From assembly GCF_000327385.1 (NCBI RefSeq), contig NW_008709146.1, positions 1,102,927 through 1,166,926 of the forward strand: DNA of 64,000 nt, given 5' to 3'. The DNA is from Lottia gigantea (taxonomy: Eukaryota > Mollusca > Gastropoda > Lottiidae). Below the pieces are notes generated by a model. It worked only from the letters and a program-made list of their open reading frames with translations. It did not search any database and had not been told where the DNA came from. Positions 49,825 through 63,800 of the stretch are shown one piece after another (the stretch's first letter is position 1; every line of letters starts with the position of its first letter). Made by a program: the position numbers and the translations under genes.

Positions 49825-50125
49825 GCCACCATTAACAAGGCCATCATCATGATTCTATGATTAAAGGAAATCATGATTCCATGATTTAAGGCTGCCATAA
49901 TGAGTCATTGGGTAGGGGTTGGGTTAACCATGATTTCATAGAATGAGTAAAGATTACCATCAAGATTTCCAAATAAAAGCCAACTACCCTGACTGAGAGA
50001 TCCCAATCATGATTTGATAGCCTCTGTAAAGAACATCTTCATGATTCCACGGTGAAAAGCCAACAACCATGATTTCTATAGATTCCATGAGTAAAGATCA
50101 TGATCACAATTCCATGAGTAAAAAC
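49825..50125. repeat. Degenerate repeat of catgattccatgag-type motifs
   Basis: The motif atcatgattcyatga, often followed by gtaaaga or ttaaagg, recurs at least eight times with irregular spacing (for example near 49,845, 49,870, 49,930, 50,005, 50,040, 50,070, 50,085 and 50,115). It looks like an old minisatellite that has lost its regular period. The recurrent word catgat is partly palindromic (atcatgat). Confidence 0.65.
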
Positions 50126-50522
50126 AACGTGAATTGTACCATTATTATACATGTATATTGAAGTGTCAATTTATTGTATAAACTGTCAATATTGACTGGT
50201 ATTTACTGATCAGACTTGTCATGTTTTTATCATGTTTACTCTTCTGTAATTGTGTTACTGATTGGCAAATTAAGTTCATAATTGATAGTAATTGTGTACC
50301 ATGCTGATGGTATTGGCAATTTAAGTGTTTTGATGACTAAACAAAATACCAAATAAGCATTTTGAGCAAAGTAGACTATTCCTTCTCAAGAAGTATTTAT
50401 CTATTTACCGATAACTTTATATATCGAGGACATCTCGATTACAGTTTGCTAACAAGAACCATTTTTTTTTAAATCTTATGCATAAAACATGCTTGGTATT
50501 ATAAATCAAAAGATAAATAAAA

Positions 50523-50632
50523 ACAGACGGACAGAAAGTTAAATGCTAAACAAAGGACAGAAAGTTAAACTATGGATAGAGAGTTTAACTATGGACAGAA
50601 AGTTTACCTATTGTATTGACAGAAAGTTTCAT
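50523..50632. repeat. Short degenerate array of gacagaaagtttaac units
   Basis: Five imperfect copies of ggacagaaagttaaac or ggacagaaagttt occur at roughly 20-31-bp intervals. It is a small minisatellite without coding potential. Confidence 0.75.
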
Positions 50633-52607
50633 GACAATATATACCAAAACTTCACAGGGCTTGTATAATTGTTTCATAAAACAGTTTAGATTTGCAAACA
50701 TTAGTTGAATTCTAGTACTGCACTATAATAGACCTATACCAAACCTTACTTCTGAAGGATTACTTCATGTATAGTATGGTCACAATTGTGATAACTATTT
50801 ATGAAAATGATCACGAATTGTAAACTTAACATATCCGTATCTAAAGTTTCAAAAGAATTTTGGTTTTTTTATAAAATCAGCATTTGTCAGAAGTCGAGAG
50901 TACACATTTACAGTTATCTCAGGCAAAAACTCCCAAAAGAAAGAGATGAAGCGTGAAATTATACAAAAACAAAATTTATAACATAAATGTCAATTCCATA
51001 AGAAATAACCATGACCCTCAAACCAACCCAAAATATTGATTTCCACTTGAGAAATAAAAATATAAATAATTCAATTATGGAAGTCCTAATCAAACTATCA
51101 ACATTTCTCTGTTAAATATTTCATGAGCTTTGCAAATAGAAGTTTTAACTGATCGGAGTAATTGAAATGATTCAGTGCATCGGCATTAACAATCATCTTT
51201 CATGCTGCACGCTTGATCAGCTCCATTTTCTTACTTAGTGTGACTAATGCTTTCAGTTTTAATTTTAATCATTATGTATTCAGCAGGGTACTGCAAGTTC
51301 TCTTGGCATGTAGAGTTGACAAATCACTTCCAGTATGAAAACAAAGAAATTTGTGTCCTTCTGCTTGAACATTTAATGAAAATAATTAACCATATCAGTC
51401 AAATATCACTTGAAAGTTGATAAAAAAAGAAAAAAAAATGATAACAATTTAAAAAGAATGCAAGTTCTTGCACATGAAGAATTTTGCTAAATGCTGACAA
51501 TATTTTTAAGCTTGATGTTTTTGTACTTCTAGTGGGTTGTATGATTTCTCCCCTGGTGGTTATCAGTATTGATCAGACAACTTCTAATTGTCGTTAGCCA
51601 AAGCGGAGAAAAAGTGTCTAAGTTTGAATCAGTAGTTATTCTAGCCTAGTTGACAAAAGAAAAGTTAGCAGTGTTGAAGTAGTTGGAAGGAAGGAAAAGT
51701 TAATATTGACGTTACATTGGAGCATGAGATCTGATAGTGATGTTGAGAGAATTAAGTATTGTTTACTACCCATACCATATTTTAATTCAACTTTAAGTGG
51801 TCTAGGTTGGGAGAAAGGTGATCAAAACTTTAAACAGTCCGCCATCTACTACGACAGGGCTATATTGATTCTTTAACTTGAAGCAATCAATGACTTTAAG
51901 TTTACAGACTTATCGTTAAGCTGTTTAACAATTGAAGTGGAATTAATGTTTAATCATACATATGTTGTACACTAAAACAGGTGGTTGATATATTAATGAA
52001 AAATAGACAACAAAGATTAGTAATTTCTTCTGTGGTCTCGAACACAAATCTCCAGGGAATGAGAGAAAAATTGGTTCCATTGAAATGGATTTTATGATTT
52101 GTTTTTTGTGTAATTTGTGATGGAGGTAGATTAGTATCTGTCTTCAGTCAGGATAGATTATGAATTTACAAACTGATTGCGATGGTTTTTAAGTAGATCT
52201 ATTGATTAAGACAGTCACACGTAAATATAACATCTCATCACATTGGCTGTTCAGTGTTAAACACAGCTGTATTTATATGGTACTAATTCTACAGTTTGGT
52301 CACTGACAAGCTTTAACAAAAGGAATCTTATAGTCAGTCAAGACAAATAATCCGGATTTTTCTATTCTTTTCAGGTACATACTATGTGATCTTTTGCTTA
52401 ATAATTCTGTAAGCCAAAATTAGGAAGTATTTTCATTTTTGGATTCAGATGACTTTATCATTTGTGTATCACAAAATGTGAAGGGTAATATATCATTTCC
52501 AGGATTATTTAAATTCAGATCAGTAGTAAGGAATTGGTGGCTAGTTACAATCCATCATGCCGTGAAGCCAAGTTATTCAAGTTGTACCAGAATCCATGGA
52601 CTAAACA
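50633..52607. other. Non-coding stretch, no gene recognised
   Basis: No gene was recognised. It may contain the promoter or 5' UTR of a gene starting at the candidate exon at 52,608, but I see no convincing core-promoter motif. Confidence 0.5.
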
Positions 52608-52704
52608 ATGATGTTATTTTGTGATGTGAAGTGCTGGGATGTAAAATATTATAAATTAGAGATATTAATTCTAATACCCATTGTCTATATGTCACTAATA
52701 TCAG
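52608..52704 (+). CDS. Candidate first coding exon with signal peptide (next gene)
   Basis: An ATG pair at 52,608 and 52,611 opens MLFCDVKCWDVKYYKL, followed by a hydrophobic run EILILIPIVYMSLIS that ends at a consensus donor, tcag|gtaagt (52,705). This has the shape of a signal-peptide exon. It ends in phase 1, exactly the phase that the 26,549 Ig exon needs from its upstream exon, but it lies downstream of that gene and so cannot be its own first exon in cis. It could start a tandem paralogue or an unrelated secreted or membrane protein continuing beyond the window. No later exon was found before 64,000, and chance hydrophobic frames are common in AT-rich DNA. Confidence 0.3.
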
Positions 52705-52710
52705 GTAAGT

Positions 52711-55700
52711 TTATTATATTCTGTATATTATATAACCTTACCATGAATTGGTCTAAGAGTTTGGAACTTCAAAAACTTTAAAGCTTTCATGGTACTTATA
52801 AAAACGTATGCAACGCTTTAGGAACAATGTATGTTTTTACGTATTTTTATAACTATGAATGCCTGTCCTTTTATATGAACCTTTTTTTTTTGATAAAAAA
52901 ATAACTTGAAGACAGAATGTCTGACAAGATAACATATGCACACAACAACAATGCAGTCCATTGACATCTTATTTTCTGGAACATCAACCAATAAAATATA
53001 TTCTCAAATTTCATCAAGACACAAAAATACCATCATGCCTCTATTACCAATTGAGTTTGGAAATCAGATGAACAGAAGCTTCCACACTTACTGAACATTC
53101 TTGTTCTGATGTTGGCATAGATATCAAACGATGGCTAATAGCTTTCATTATCAATGGTAAAATGAATTTCACATACTGTTTTGCCCGCCAGAATTACATT
53201 GATATAAATCAAGCGGAAGTTTTATCATTGACTGCATTTTAACCATAAAAACTAACAACTTTATAGATATTCCACGTAAATAAACACTGCATTTTAATTT
53301 GATCAAATATTGATTCTGAAAATATTTTTAGAAATATCACTTTTATGAGCCATAAACCAGATCATATAAAATCACTTCATATGGACTAGACAATATATTT
53401 CATATTTCTAAACTTTGACTCATGAAATATGCAATAGATATGTACAATAAATATAACTGGTGCTGGAGCTGGAACTCTTTGATAACATTAACTTGAGTGT
53501 AGCTTACTAGACAAATGCTCAAAGAAATAAGCTACTGTCCAGTGAGCAGTCCAGTCTGTATGACCATTTACTTTTTTTAGTCAGTTTTGGATATATAAGT
53601 TAAATAAAAATGCCAATATCAAGTTTGAAGTTTAACCTTTCCAATTATTTTTAGTAGAAGCCGATACAGATGTATCTCAGTCATAATGTTCCTCAAAATC
53701 TAACAGTGTACGTACCAGCTGTCCTTAAGATGGATTTTATATATAAAATATTCTTGCTAGAAGTAGGAGTTTATGTCATTTAAGACAAATGGTTCCACAA
53801 TCTTACAGAAAAAAGTTGGTTATTCGTTCTTGACTGAGCTTTAATTTCTCTGCACTCATAATTTAAAACAATGTCCCATTTTCTTTACAATCTTTCATTT
53901 CAAGAAAGACCATCAATACTTCTCTTAAAACCAAAGATCTTAGCCATAAAAACTACAGCAATTTTCAAGTTCCAAGTGCAAATGTTATTACCATTCCAGA
54001 TTAAAAATTTCTAATTAGAAAAACTGAATGAAAAGGAACCAGGCCTATTGCAGAAATAATTAAATCTGCAGAAAGGCTAGCTAGATAACGGAAGTTCTGC
54101 CATCTGCCTTTAGTTTTATGTAAATGATTAAATAAGAGGTTGATTGGAATGTCAGATACAGACAGGAAACCATTGCACTTTGGGTTTGTGCATACCTCCA
54201 GGCCCATATCAAATTAAACTTTTTTTTACTGTAAGGATTTGGCTGAAGAAATCAAAATAAGAAAAATGTTTAAAATTGCTGACCAAACAAAATATATATT
54301 TGAAATTCAGAGAGAATAGTTAACATGTTTTCTTTATACACCTGTGTCAAGTAGTCACGCTTATCTCAAATCTAATTACAATCTTAAGGCAGTCTGATAA
54401 TACAAGAGCTGCCACCTGTTTAAATTTTACATGAAATCCTTCTAACCTGGCTAGCATTGATTATAACTAATGTGATTTTAAGAGCAATCTGGTGAACTAG
54501 TTTTTTTTCTTAGATTAATTCTTTAAAGGTTCAAATTGATTTTTATACTCATTTTATCATGGTAATCCATTAGTTGTTTCATTTCTCTCTTCCACTTCAA
54601 TATATTGCCACCCAAATATATTCATTCTTTACATTCTGATTCACTGCTTTGATCATCAACAGTTGTTGCATTCTTGCACATCCTCACAGCATTGAGCGTT
54701 GATGATCATCAGCTTAATATTGGAATAAAGAGTTGTCTACCACAATAGAGCAAATCCCTTAGATTACTACAGCTTTTTTATCTTACTTTAACTGCCCATT
54801 TGAAACTTAATAATTTGAAAATTGGAGCGACCAGAAACAGCAAAACTAGAAATTAACCAGATCTGCTAATCTAGTACAGATCATCTATTTTCAGTCGTTG
54901 ACCAATCATCTCTGCACTCAAATGTAAATAGGTATGGATGAGCTTGATGAGAGGTTTGGCCAAGAGTTAAAAGATCCCTTAAACACCTTGATATTGCTAT
55001 GCTATGAAATATGGACATTTCAATATAAAGGTTATAAAACTCTTCTGGTACCAATTCAGCAGTTGATAAAATGTGTTGTCAAGTTAACAAATTATTTGTA
55101 ATACTCAAATCAACAACAAAAAATCATTAAAGATGTTAAGAGAATCCTGATAAAATCATGCCTACAACAATTTATGACAATAACTTGAATAGCAAGAAGT
55201 GAATAGTGTAAGATATAAATTATTCATTCATAATATTGAATACAGGTTATGTGTATCAATAATCTATATATTGTATTCAATATTACTCACTAACTATATG
55301 TTGTTAGGGTAAACAGCTTTTTTTCATGGCAACACATGTCAGATAGTTTCTACCAGTGATGTTTCCTTAATATTCACTTTTTAAATCGGTCAAAGTTAAA
55401 GATATACATACACATCCAGAAACGATTCATTTGAATGAGTAGTCCACTTTATTCCTGGGATGAATAACTACTATTCATAACTTTAAAAACCAGAAATAAC
55501 CAGTGTCCCTTTACATAAACATCCCTAAAATACAATGGACTGCTCAATGGTCCACAATCAGATAGAGCTGTACATAGTCCACATCCCCAGTGCTTCTAGA
55601 TGTGAAGAACATTGACTTTGCTATTGATAGAGAAAAAAAATATACTATTATCAAATTGTTTAGCAAAGGTTTGTTTAAAATGGGAAACGTGTATGATCTA

Positions 55701-58700
55701 ACTTTTTGGGGTTTTAGTCATTTGATTTCGACTGAGCAAAATTACCTCGTTACCAGTAAAAAATGGCTTAAAGTCACTGCAATCAGCGGAGACACATTTA
55801 CCATAGTTCATTTCATAGGTTAACATATCATAAAGACCATATTCTTAATCTGTAGACCTATTAAGTCATCTTAAAACCTTTTTCAAAGTGTCAATTCAAG
55901 GATATCATGTCTTTAAACTGTTGCATGTCTGTTTCTACCAAGAGATTCCTGGAAGAGTGAAAGAACTGTTTAATAAGACTACTGTGATAGTCTTTTCAGG
56001 CAATCACCAATATCCTGTTAACATCCGCTAGGGTTGCTAATATCCTTTCGACAGTAATAGTGGATAGAATAAATGGCCATTAAATCATTCCAACTTGTCT
56101 TAACCATCAATATCAGCTCTAAATATTGTCTGTATTGCTTTTAATTAAATTATAGATGGTTGGAGTATAGAACAATTTCATCATACCAGTTAATTACATT
56201 GGCCTTGATATCTTAATTAATTAGAATTATTAAACAGTTTTAGCGCAATTCATTAATATTCAATAAAAATCAGCCTACAACAGATACATTTTGATCTTGG
56301 ATTGAAATATTAACAACATTTATAACAAGAGCTGAGGTTATACCAGCTGGTGCTTGGACAGATTAAGCAGTCAGGTGGATTGAAATAATAAGGAAATATC
56401 ACTTGTTCAAGGTCATCAGAAACCTGATTGAAAGTACATGTATCCATATAAGTCAAATGACAAAAAGGACAAAGGATCTTAGAAATTGTAGAAACTTTAT
56501 CACATGGGGACTTGGTTGTTCAAGCTTACTCTTCTAAACACCTGATACCACTGTTCATTATGAAATACATACTTATGATTGATATATTTCCTCATGTGAA
56601 AAGTTCATTAGCTACTACTAATGTTTCGCCAATGTTTTTTTGATTTCCGGTTTCGTTTTGTGGCTCCGATCATTAGTTTTATTTATTCCATAAGGAAGAC
56701 TCATGCCAGCTTAGACAATTCATTATCATATAGACTTTAGGCAATTTATAATAAATATAAGAAGGGTAATCATAAATTTGTAGAAAGTTTTATCTTATAC
56801 AAGCCTTCATTTGTTTTTCTGAAATTCATTTATCAACAACAGAGGTCTATTATTTTATTCACATTCAATGTATTATTTTTTGAGAACCTCTAATTATTGA
56901 AATGCCAGTTTTTTATAAATTCCACAACTTTGTTTTATGAAGATCAGAATATACATTGGTTCTGACATTGCTCATTCAGATCTTTTTGCTTCTTGGAGGT
57001 ACATACAGCTACAGATAAAGAGATTTAAAAGTTATGGATTACATCATATTGACAGAAGACACCAAATTCCTTTAACAATTAAAAATCTTAGTTCTGTATG
57101 GATATGATTAGTGTACTCATAAAAATTGCAGAAATTATTAACTTTTTCTCCAAAAACCAAACACATTGTTCCGTTTTTCTTTCTCACGCATGATGGACAT
57201 TGTGTAAACAAAACATTATGTATGCCATTTTGTGTGGTAGGGTTAATTTTATGATAACATAATATAAACTGCTATTTTATTCCAATTTTGTTAAATACAG
57301 ATCAGTTGAAAACAAATTTTTTTTGTAAACAAATATTTTTGGAAAATTTTCAATTTTTTAAAGTTGGCAGCAGGCTTAAACATATCCCCATCTCTTCTAT
57401 GCATTCCTTGTAACAATGCTACAGGAAAGATTTTACCATTTGAAATAATGGAGATCAATTACGCTGCTTTTTTGTGAGACAGAATTTCAATTTGTTGAAA
57501 ATGATCAATACATGTATGATCACAGTTTCAAAACAAAAACTTCTCTTTTCTCATTAAATTCTTGGTGTTAGTTAAACAAACTACATAAAACCTACAAGTG
57601 TAAAACAACAAAAAATTTCTAAAATGCATAAAAAATTAAAACAAGTAGTTAACACGATATCAAAGAAACCAAATTTTTTACTTATTTAATGAAACGAAAT
57701 TATTGGTTGTAAAATAATATGGGAATATTGATTGGTTAGAGAAAAACTATGTCAATTACAACAAGAACTGTTTTTATGCGTAGTTTTAAAGTCTACAGGG
57801 TATCATTTACTGAATAAGGAATAAACCTTGTAGAGTTAAACATCAATCATGATTAATTAAATAATAAAAGAATTATTAATTACTACACAGTAAGACAATA
57901 GATCACAAGATAACATGATATTCAGTTTAGTCAAGGGAAGTTAACCATTCTTCTATCAAATATGTCTCTCTAAAAGCAAAATCTGTCAACTTAACATGGG
58001 ATAGATGACGCTTTTTTTGGTTATAATCCTACACATATGACTGTCATCCCCAATTATCTATTGGCTAAATTCCAATGAGAGGAAATGCAAATTCCTAAAA
58101 TCCACCAAAATACCCAACAAGTCAATTTGTTCAACCCGGATCGAATTGGCGCCAACTAAAAAACTTGTCTTGCTCGACACCTACCACAATAAGTACCCGG
58201 TATAGTAATAACTCAAATGGAAATAAATAAAAACATAAGAAATCCATTTTCCTCATATCAACTTTCTTCAAATGACAAAGGTTATCTTAATGTTACTTTA
58301 AGGACAAATTACCAAATCATACATTCATTATTAGAAATATTATTCATGGTTTGGTAATAAAAATCATCTCATGTCATCTTGCAAGTTGAAATGAAGTTGT
58401 CCATAACTGTTTTAATCGTTAATTTGATGGCTTGAAGTTAGAGACAGAAATTGATGATTGTAGCACTCAAACGTCAAATTAGAAAGAAAACTGCTCATTT
58501 CCAAATAAATCATGCTATGAACTAAGCTAATACAAAATACAACCTGCAACCCAAGTTGTCATAAAATAAGGCTTTACATGCTATGTTTCTGCTTCGGAGT
58601 GAGCCAATGAATAATGTCATTCAGTGCACAATGGGACAAATTTGGTAAGATTGCTGGCATTAGTCTACTCTATTGTGACTCTAATGTCAATGAATATTTA

Positions 58701-60039
58701 ATATGCATAGCCTGTAGCTCCCATTCCAATTAAATCCATTCCAATTGAATCTCCAGAAAACCACATTAGGTATTATTACAATCCATGCCAGGACTGAAAA
58801 CAAGAACTCAATGTGAAGAAGCATCTAATTGGCTTGTAGTTTATACCAAGGGGAATCTATTCAGAGGTATATTCTCAAACCTGTAATAATGAAATAATAT
58901 GAATTATTGATATAAAAAACAGAATGAGAGAATCTTAGGTTGGCCAAAACAACCTAGACTATGTTCCCAAGTGCAAAGTTGGTAACAGCATGTTATTGTG
59001 TCTTTGTACAAACTATTGAATTCATAATATTTTCTAATCAACTGAACTCATGCTAATGTAAATTAACTATATGGCAACATTACCAACTTAAAGGGACTGT
59101 AATTGTAAAGAGGTTTTCTAAACTTTGCTTGTATATTGAAGACACAGATTCAGTCAAAAGTCTGGGGTTCTTGCAATTCCACTAAAACTTAATGTATGAC
59201 TATAGCAAATCTGCTTATAATATATAAGGCCCAGAGTTTTAGTTGAATTGTGAGAACCACAAACATTAAATTTGATTGAAAATTCTATAGGTGCAAATTG
59301 ATTCAAACAGCGTCACTGTTATGTATAAAAAGTTTTTAAAAATCCTTTAACATTTCTATGTGCAAAAAATATTATTCCGATTCAAATTCTGCATCGGGCC
59401 AAACACATTTCTGTCATATTTTCATAGAGTAAAAAATGTCATAAATCAATTGAGTCGATCATAGTTATTAATCATCTTCATCAAAAAACTAACAGAGAAT
59501 ATTATGAGCATGCTGTGTATCAAATTGCATGTAAACACAGTTAGAATATGTTACAGTTCCATTTAGAAAGAAAAGTTCAGCAATTTATCTTATGTTGGTT
59601 AAACCAATTACAAGTTCTGTTCACACTGCAGAAGTTGCACATGGTATTTCTCCATTCTTATGAATCGGAATGGTATTTCATCAATGTCGCTCTAAAACAT
59701 TTGCCTCTCTTTGTGCATGCTACCAGTTAAGCTGTGGTTTGATTAATTTGACAGATACATACAAAGCAAACTAACTCTGATGTATAATTGATACAATATC
59801 AAGTGTGGATTTTATAGTAAAATCTACATTTTGTTGATGGATATTAATAATTTATATTGTAAGATTACACCAACTCAACTTGAATATAATGTCTAATTAG
59901 GTCATACACATCCATTAATATTGTTTATTTTATAATATTTGTTTTATTACTTTATTACTTGAAATTTACAGCCAATAAATATTACACTTCGCATTAAATA
60001 TATTTGGAAAACTGTCAGTGTATTACTTAAACAATCAGT
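52711..60039. other. Non-coding stretch, no gene recognised
   Basis: No coding exon was recognised on either strand. A small cluster of CpG-containing sequence (about 58,130-58,205: acccggatcgaattggcgcc, cgacacc, acccggta) stands out against the CpG-poor surroundings. A 77-codon plus-strand frame at 55,590-55,823 has no recognisable domain. Confidence 0.55.
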
Positions 60040-60800
60040 TTTTTTTTTTAGTAACCTTGTACCATAAGCTGTACTGCCACGTAGGCCTACTATAAGCTAT
60101 GCTACCACATGCTCTGCCCATGGGGCTGTGGGACTAGAGTGTCAGGGCTGTGGACAACTGGTGTAGGAACAGAATTTATTTTGAGTTAAGAGAGCATTTG
60201 ATATCACATAATGCAAATGTGGATGAAACACATTTTTGGGGTGTGATTACTCCAGGGGTGTGAAGCCTGAAATAGGTTAGGTACCACTGCTCTAGTGCTA
60301 CCCACATACACTATACGCTGTGCCTATAACACCACATGTACTATAAGCTGTGCCTATAACCTATTCTACCACATGTACTATAAGCTGTGCCTATAACCTA
60401 TTCTACCACATGTACTATAAGCTGTGCCTATAACCTACTCTACCACATATTATATAAGCTGTGCCTATAACCTACTCTACCACATATACTATAAGCTGTG
60501 CCTATAACCTATTCTACCACATATACTATAAGCTGGCTGTGCCTATAACCTATTCTACCACATATACTATAAGCTGTGCCTATAACCTATTCTACCCCAT
60601 GTACTATAAGCTGTGCCTATAACCTATTCTACCACATATACTATAAGCTGTGTCTATAACCTATTCTACAACATATACTATAAGCTGTGCCTATAACCTA
60701 TTCTACCACATATACTATAAGCTGTGTCTATAACCTATTCTACCACATATACTATAAGCTGTGTCTATAACCTATTCTACAACATGCTCTATAAGCTGAC
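60040..60800. repeat. 37-bp minisatellite, about 13 units, interrupted once
   Basis: The unit ctataagctgtgcctataac plus ctattctaccacatgta repeats at 37 bp from about 60,300 to 60,800 (for example tgtactataa at 60,374 and 60,411). One unit carries a 4-bp duplication (gctggctg near 60,533). Two diverged units (taagctgtactgccac, tataagctatgctaccacat) lie at 60,063-60,110, separated from the main array by about 180 bp of unrelated sequence, so something was inserted into the array edge. Confidence 0.92.
60130..60297. mobile_element. hAT-like non-autonomous fragment inside the minisatellite
   Basis: Unique sequence splits the 37-bp array. Its right end, read on the minus strand, is cagtggtacctaacctattt then caggcttcacacccc, resembling hAT-family ends (CAGTGGT.cc.aACCt). 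The left end may be cagggctgtggacaactgg. Bases outside the ends (ctagagtg on the left, ctctagtg on the right) could be a diverged 8-bp duplication (6 of 8 match). No transposase is present. The assignment is tentative. Confidence 0.38.
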
Positions 60801-63800
60801 TATGACTTGAATATTCTATCACAGCATTTACATTTCCCAAATCCTCTCAATTTTTTATTCGGGTTAAGATGTATCATTAAAAAAAATACTGATTCTGATA
60901 GTTTGAAACCATGAAATATTCAACCTATCTTTATCTGGACCATTGTAAACCTGGCTTGTTAGATATATCACATAATGGAATAGAGAGGGTGTATTCAAGT
61001 AGAACATGATAAATTGCTGTACCTGGCTATATTCTCAGAGGATTTAGAAAAAAAATAGATTCTTGATTAGAGACATATTCCATATTCTATAATTCAGCAC
61101 TTAGTTAAATTACATTCCTAATAAATGGCAGGAGTAAATTGTATTAAACTCCATGTTTCCAACAAAGGATATAATACACCATCCAAAAACTGGGATGCAG
61201 AAAATCATATTTTATCAACTTCTCTTCCCTCAGATTAATCATTCAATTAAATATGCTTTTAGCTCTTATACAATCTTATTAGTGAGATATTGGTGAAACA
61301 TGGATAGAACTATGAGTGTCACTAATCTTTTTGCTATTTGTTTAAATACAACCAGATTACACAGTTTCAATTTTCTTTCCACTGACAAATCTTTAACACA
61401 TACATGACAATTTTGAGGATGAAAAAAGTGTGCATAAATAATTCCAATAATCATTAAATTCACTATGAATAAAGAGTGTCAATGGGTTCAGTTTTAGACT
61501 CGACCATTTATTTTTTGAAATGCATGAATTAAATAAGTTGCTAATTTTCCAGTTTATTGGGCATCAAATCTGACAATCGTTTTTATGATTTAATGCTTTA
61601 ATCAAGCACGATTCCTATATGTTAATAGCTTTATATGTCAAACCATCAACAATAGACCATCAAATGCAGTAATTTCATCATCTCTTGTTTGTAGCAAAAT
61701 ATGTATTCCAATATATAAATGTATAACTTGACTCTGAAATCTGAAATCCAGTAACAGCCAATATGAAAATCACTAATATCAATCTGAAGTATTCAACTAA
61801 AAACAACTTAAGAAGCCTCATTTTAACTGTATATTAAATGCAGAAACTGTCTAGTTTGCTGCAAGTCTTTCTAATAATCTAATATCACAAAGTTCAAGTG
61901 GTTAAACCATTTAATTTATTTTTCACAAGTCAATAATGGAACCAATAAAAGAGAAAACTATATGTCAATTGTAAATTAGATTTGAAATATATGACCTGTG
62001 GGTGACTTAAGATATCTTCATCATTAGTTCAGATTACTGAAGCAGCTTGTTGACAGTCTCAAAAAGGGAAGTATGAAACTTATCTTAAATTAGTCTTCAA
62101 TTTCTAGCATGGATTTTAGATCAATGATTTATTGCGACATTATATGAAGTCTAGATGTTCGTAGAATATAGGAATATAGATTACTTATTTGTGCATCTGT
62201 TTATAGTGGAAATGGAACTACTCGAGGATATCATTGCTTATACAATTGCATGAACAGCTAAATCTATGAAAATGACATCCAAATGTCAATTTTTAGCCTT
62301 TAGTCAAGAGGATAATACCTGATAAATAATAAATTTATCTATTTTATATATTTACACTTTCATAAGTGACAAAAATCTTTTGCCAAGCACTTCTCCTGAT
62401 CTGTGAACAATTTTTCAGTAAGATAACATTTTATTTTATCAATGGCTTTACTTGTGTATAGGATTGCATATGGGCAGAGTATACTAGATAAAACACCATG
62501 ACATGGATAAAATGACCTTTCATTTTTTATCTTTGAACCACGATTACTTAAAATCTGATATATCTATACTAAATCAAGAAATGACACAATGAAATATGAG
62601 GGATAATCATCTTAACCAGAGAGGATTAAAGATTTCCAACTAATAGATTTCTAGCAAGTTGAAACTGTATCTGACCTCAGTGATTGAACGGTCAGTTAGG
62701 TAGGGTTACTTCAGATCAAAGTACATTAGAAAATCATTGAACTCATTAGACTTGGCTAGCCTAATCTTCTTACAAACAAGTCAATATCATTTGTTCATTT
62801 CACACTATATTATGAGAGATGGTTTTACCCACTATTCTGATATTCACTTTAGTATTTAGTCAGTATACTAGATATTTTAAAGGTGCTCTAGAGTGCAATG
62901 GGATCAATAGTTAATTCAGATGTACTCATGTTATTATATTCATCAATGGTCAAAATACTATCATAACTTTCTGATCAAGAATCATGTAGAATTCTTAGCT
63001 ATATACCATTTAGACGAAAGCAAATATATATATACACAAGGACATTGAATTTTAACAATGTATCCCTGATTGTATCCAACAAACAGGTTTTTATATGTGT
63101 CAGAATGCATCTAATAAATTCTAGTTTTCAAAATTTTTCTTGTGGGAGAACCATCTTATATTCTTTAACGAATGTTTGCGCCAATGCCCTTGCACAGAGC
63201 TTCCTCATATTGAATCTCAACCTTAACAGTCGTCTCCCAAAGTAGTCAGTCTGCCCCCTTTTTGTACCTCAAGTATTTCCGCTGGATTGCTTAGGATAGT
63301 AAGTACTGTATTTAAGAAGTATATGTAGTAATGAGTTGTCTAATTAGTGTTTAATATAAGTATAGTCTGCAGGTAGGAGAATAAAATCATACAGATTTCA
63401 ATATAAAGTCATTTCCGTTCAATTTAATAATGATGGTAACCACAGTGGGATAGTTTAACTAATGACAAAATTTCTTATTCCCTTTCAACATTCACAACCT
63501 AAGTCTGAAACAATTATTTATATCAAAGTCAATGTAGATTTCACTGTATCCTCCTAAATTGATTCCACTTTATTCACAATGGACCAATGGTAAAACTATA
63601 TATAGAGTAGAAAAGCATACTCTTTGAGCAAATTTAAAAACGCATCTCAGGGGTTTGAAGTTTAATCCATCAAAAATTCAAGAGTGTAATTAGCTCTTTG
63701 ATTTTTGAACACATAAAAATCAAGCCAATATACTTTACTTTGTTTTCCTATGTTGCTTTAAACACAAATAAGCCAATAATAACAAATAAAGACAAATATG

